Shown: piece by piece, positions 61,845 through 64,000 of the stretch
Layout: every line of letters begins with the position of its first letter
Position numbering within the stretch: position 1 is the first letter of the stretch
Assembly (NCBI RefSeq): GCF_030687895.1
Contig: NZ_CP117452.1
Location: 3,241,501 to 3,305,500, forward strand
Reading direction: 5' to 3'
DNA length: 64,000 nt
From: Pseudomonas sp. FP198
Lineage (GTDB): Bacteria > Pseudomonadota > Gammaproteobacteria > Pseudomonadales > Pseudomonadaceae
Notes under the pieces: generated by a model
What the model was told of the DNA's origin: nothing
Database searches by the model: none
What the model saw: only the letters and a program-made list of their open reading frames with translations
Position numbers and translations under genes: made by a program

Positions 61845-63293
61845 CTAGAGCTTGTGGCTACCCAGCGCGCTGTATCGCTCGGGCGCGACCTTGCGCAGTC
61901 GGGTGGCGAGGAACACGCCGACGATCAGCGCGACGGGAATGACGGCGCACAGGCCGTAGGACAAGAGCTGGCTGGCGCCGGTCAGCACATCGAAATGCAG
62001 CACGGCAAGGGCCAGCACCGCGAGTAACGCCAGGCATGAAAAGCCGGGAAGGATCCGACCGCGCCACAGCCCGAGTTTCAGTTCCGGGTGTTTGCGGCAA
62101 TAGACCAGCACCGCAGCCGAAGTGAGCGCCATGAGCAGGATGACGCAGAGGGTGGCCAGGTTGGAGAACCAGGCGAACAGTTGCAGGATCGGGTCGGCGT
62201 CCAGCGCGGCGAAAATCAGCACCACCACCGCGGCAATCAGGCTTTGCAGGACCGAGCCCATGTGTGGACTCTGGTGTACGCGATGGGTCGTCCCCAACCG
62301 GCTGTGCAGCAGCCCGTCCCGGCCGATGGCGTAGAAGTAACGCGCCGCGGCATTGTGGAACGCCAGCAGCCCGGCGTAGATGCTGACCATGAACAGCACG
62401 CGGATGACTTGGGTCAGCTGCGGGCCGACAAAATGATCGGACAGGCCGTAGATGAACGTGGTCGGATCCTGCAGCGCCTGCAGGGTCGGGACGATCTTGT
62501 CGGCCCCGACGCCGATGACCATGGCCCAGACCGACAGCGCATAAAAACCACCGATCAACAGCACCGACGCGTAGGTGGCAATGGGAATCGTGCGCTGCGG
62601 GTTCCTCGCCTCCTCGCCGTAGATGGTCGTGGCCTCGAAGCCGATGAATGCGGCAAAACAGAACAACAGGCCGATTGAAGGCGTGCCGCTGAATACGTGG
62701 CTGCGGTCGAATGAATCGAGGTTGATGCCACTGTCGCCACCGGACTTGAGCATGGCGAAGTCCAGCGTCAGGATCGCCAGGTATTCGGCGATCACCACCA
62801 CCGACAACACACGGGCCGACAGGTCGATCTTGCGATAGCCGAGAATCGCAACGCTCGCCATCGCCAGCAACGAATAGGCCCACCACGGCAATTCCAGGCC
62901 GAACATGCTGGCCATCGTGCCGCTGACCACGCCGCCGAACATCCCGTACAGACCGACCTGGAGAATGTTGTAGGCAAACATCGCCAACACCCCTGCCGCC
63001 CCGCCCGCCAAGCCACCAAGGCCACGGGAGGTAAAGGCGTAGAAACCGCCCGCGTTGGTCATGTGCCGGGACATGGCGGTGTATCCCGCCGAAAAGGCCA
63101 GCAACACCAACAACGCCAGAAGCAGCAGCGCGGGCGTACCGGCGCCGTTGCCGAGCATGATGCCGATGGGAAAGCCACCGGCGATCACGCTCAGGGGGCT
63201 CGCCGCTGAAATCACAAAGAAGATGATGAAGCCGACGCCCAGGGCGCCGCGCTTCAACTCCGTCGAGCTATTGATCGGGAAAGATACGCTCAT
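61845..63293 (-). CDS. APC-superfamily amino acid/amine permease
   Basis: 482 residues from ATG at 63293. Twelve hydrophobic segments and the APC pattern: ALGVGFIIFFVISAASPLSVIAGG at the first helix and FEATTIYGEEARNPQRTIP in the sixth-helix/loop region. It would import the amine degraded by the three genes after it. The longer opening to 63455 is in repeat-rich sequence and is not used. Confidence 0.9.
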   Translation of the reverse strand: MSVSFPINSSTELKRGALGVGFIIFFVISAASPLSVIAGGFPIGIMLGNGAGTPALLLLALLVLLAFSAGYTAMSRHMTNAGGFYAFTSRGLGGLAGGAAGVLAMFAYNILQVGLYGMFGGVVSGTMASMFGLELPWWAYSLLAMASVAILGYRKIDLSARVLSVVVIAEYLAILTLDFAMLKSGGDSGINLDSFDRSHVFSGTPSIGLLFCFAAFIGFEATTIYGEEARNPQRTIPIATYASVLLIGGFYALSVWAMVIGVGADKIVPTLQALQDPTTFIYGLSDHFVGPQLTQVIRVLFMVSIYAGLLAFHNAAARYFYAIGRDGLLHSRLGTTHRVHQSPHMGSVLQSLIAAVVVLIFAALDADPILQLFAWFSNLATLCVILLMALTSAAVLVYCRKHPELKLGLWRGRILPGFSCLALLAVLALAVLHFDVLTGASQLLSYGLCAVIPVALIVGVFLATRLRKVAPERYSALGSHKL

Positions 63294-63494
63294 TGTTCTT
63301 GACCTTATTGTATGAGGCAGTATTGCGGGTTCGGGACGGCCAACGGCGCCGTTCGCCAAAAGCTTATTGTTCTGGTTGTACGCTGGAACCGATGCTATGC
63401 CCTCGCCAGAACCCTCCGCTATCCCAAAACGGCAGCATCCGAAGCGATGCCCCAAAACTGCTCAGCCTGTTTGGCCCGGGAACATGGTGGACCT

Positions 63495-63624
63495 GTGGCG
63501 AGGGGATTCATCCCCGTTGGGCTGCGAAGCAGCCCTGAAGCAGTGAAATCAATCTTCCCGGCACACAGAGCGTGCCTGGTTTGGGGCCGCTTCGCAGCCC
63601 AGCGGGGATAAATCCCCTCACCAC
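63495..63624. repeat. REP doublet upstream of the permease and chemoreceptor genes
   Basis: Inverted REP pair around a spacer in the 498-bp gap 63294-63791 between divergent genes. The rest of this gap holds no gene or clear motif that I can support. Confidence 0.85.
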
Positions 63625-63791
63625 AAATTCAGCGTGCTCTTGAGTGATGCGTATTGGCTCAATGACGACGCGCAGACGCTGCCGATTCGGGATAACCGGG
63701 CGGCGTTTCCTGCCGCAAGATAGTCTGGCCCGCCGTTCAAACGCTGTTGGGCCCAAAACAATAAAAATCCCCAAGCGCAGGAAACCTCAGC

Positions 63792-64000
63792 ATGTTCTTC
63801 GCTCGTCTCTCTATCCAATGGCGGATCACGCTATTGAGCGGCCTGTGCCTGCTCGCCGTGGTCGGGGCGTTGACCGCTGCCTCGCTGTATCAGAACCAGC
63901 AAGGCGCCACGCTGTTGAAACAGCAAAGCAGCCAGTTGCTAGGGCAATCGGCCTTGGAGGGCCTGCGGGCACAGGCCCTGGCACACGGTCAGCGGGTGGA
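63792..64000 (+). CDS. Methyl-accepting chemotaxis protein, N-terminal fragment, runs off the window
   Basis: The first 69 residues start with a short basic end and one transmembrane helix (ITLLSGLCLLAVVGALTAASLY), then a helical periplasmic start (NQQGATLLKQQSSQLLGQSALEGLRAQ). This pattern fits the opening of Pseudomonas chemoreceptors with a Cache or helical sensor. Only this part is visible, so class and ligand are open; a sensor kinase is the alternative. Confidence 0.65.
   Translation, partial: MFFARLSIQWRITLLSGLCLLAVVGALTAASLYQNQQGATLLKQQSSQLLGQSALEGLRAQALAHGQRV

Overview
The window looks like chromosome of a Pseudomonas from the fluorescens group. The evidence is high GC and GC-rich third positions, Pseudomonas-type gene families throughout, and many copies of the short palindromic REP element that begins GTGGCGAGGG. 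I see no rRNA, tRNA, CRISPR array, prophage or IS transposase, so this is an accessory and catabolic stretch of an ordinary chromosome.

Region 1 (1-12.8 kb) is an iron-acquisition locus. On the minus strand it carries an FecCDE/FecB-type uptake system, a SyrP-like Fe(II)/2-oxoglutarate hydroxylase, a 1604-residue NRPS (TubC docking-C-A-T-T-E) and the start of a second NRPS. A TonB-dependent receptor is divergent on the plus strand. The A-domain code reads as aspartate, so the hydroxylase plus the epimerase predict a beta-hydroxy-D-aspartate iron ligand, as in corrugatin-type lipopeptide siderophores. Fur-like boxes lie in both control regions.

Region 2 (12.9-22.1 kb) is an efflux block: a Bcr/CflA-type MFS pump, an RND operon (MFP, RND pump and a FabF-type ketosynthase, with overlapping genes), a divergent NodT-type outer-membrane lipoprotein with a 1-bp frameshift near its N-terminus, and a TetR regulator. 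Three palindromes of the form GTGAC-N14-GTCAC (one with a single mismatch) sit upstream of MFP, NodT and TetR.

Region 3 (22.1-26.3 kb) has a threonine dehydratase with a divergent AraC regulator, then a response regulator fused to a CheC-like domain followed by a PAS-GGDEF diguanylate cyclase.

Region 4 (26.3-39.4 kb) is for sugar acids. A plus-strand dehydrogenase, UxaA-type dehydratase and GntR regulator come first. A minus-strand operon follows: KDG kinase, ManD/RspA, RspB-like dehydrogenase, MFS transporter, UxuB, UxuA, with a divergent IclR (KdgR-like) regulator. The set fits L-gulonate/D-fructuronate to D-mannonate to KDG to KDPG. A 1-kb REP array with a 182-bp tandem unit separates the two sets.

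Region 5 (39.5-47.2 kb) has a VOC protein with a divergent LysR regulator, a GntR-linked polar amino-acid ABC importer with a cytoplasmic-type gamma-glutamyltransferase, and an EutR-like AraC regulator.

Region 6 (47.2-57.5 kb) is a tightly packed nine-gene minus-strand operon with a divergent IclR regulator: benzoylformate-decarboxylase-like TPP enzyme, aldehyde dehydrogenase, an SDR lacking its catalytic Ser/Tyr/Lys, a BNR-repeat propeller, single-domain VOC protein, AA_synth-family protein, alpha/beta hydrolase, MhpA-like flavin monooxygenase and MhpD-like hydratase. It reads as an aromatic meta-cleavage-type route that I cannot match to a named pathway.

Region 7 (57.5-64 kb) holds a minus-strand operon of APC permease, aldehyde dehydrogenase, class III aminotransferase and porin, apparently for an amine, and the start of a chemoreceptor gene that runs off the window.
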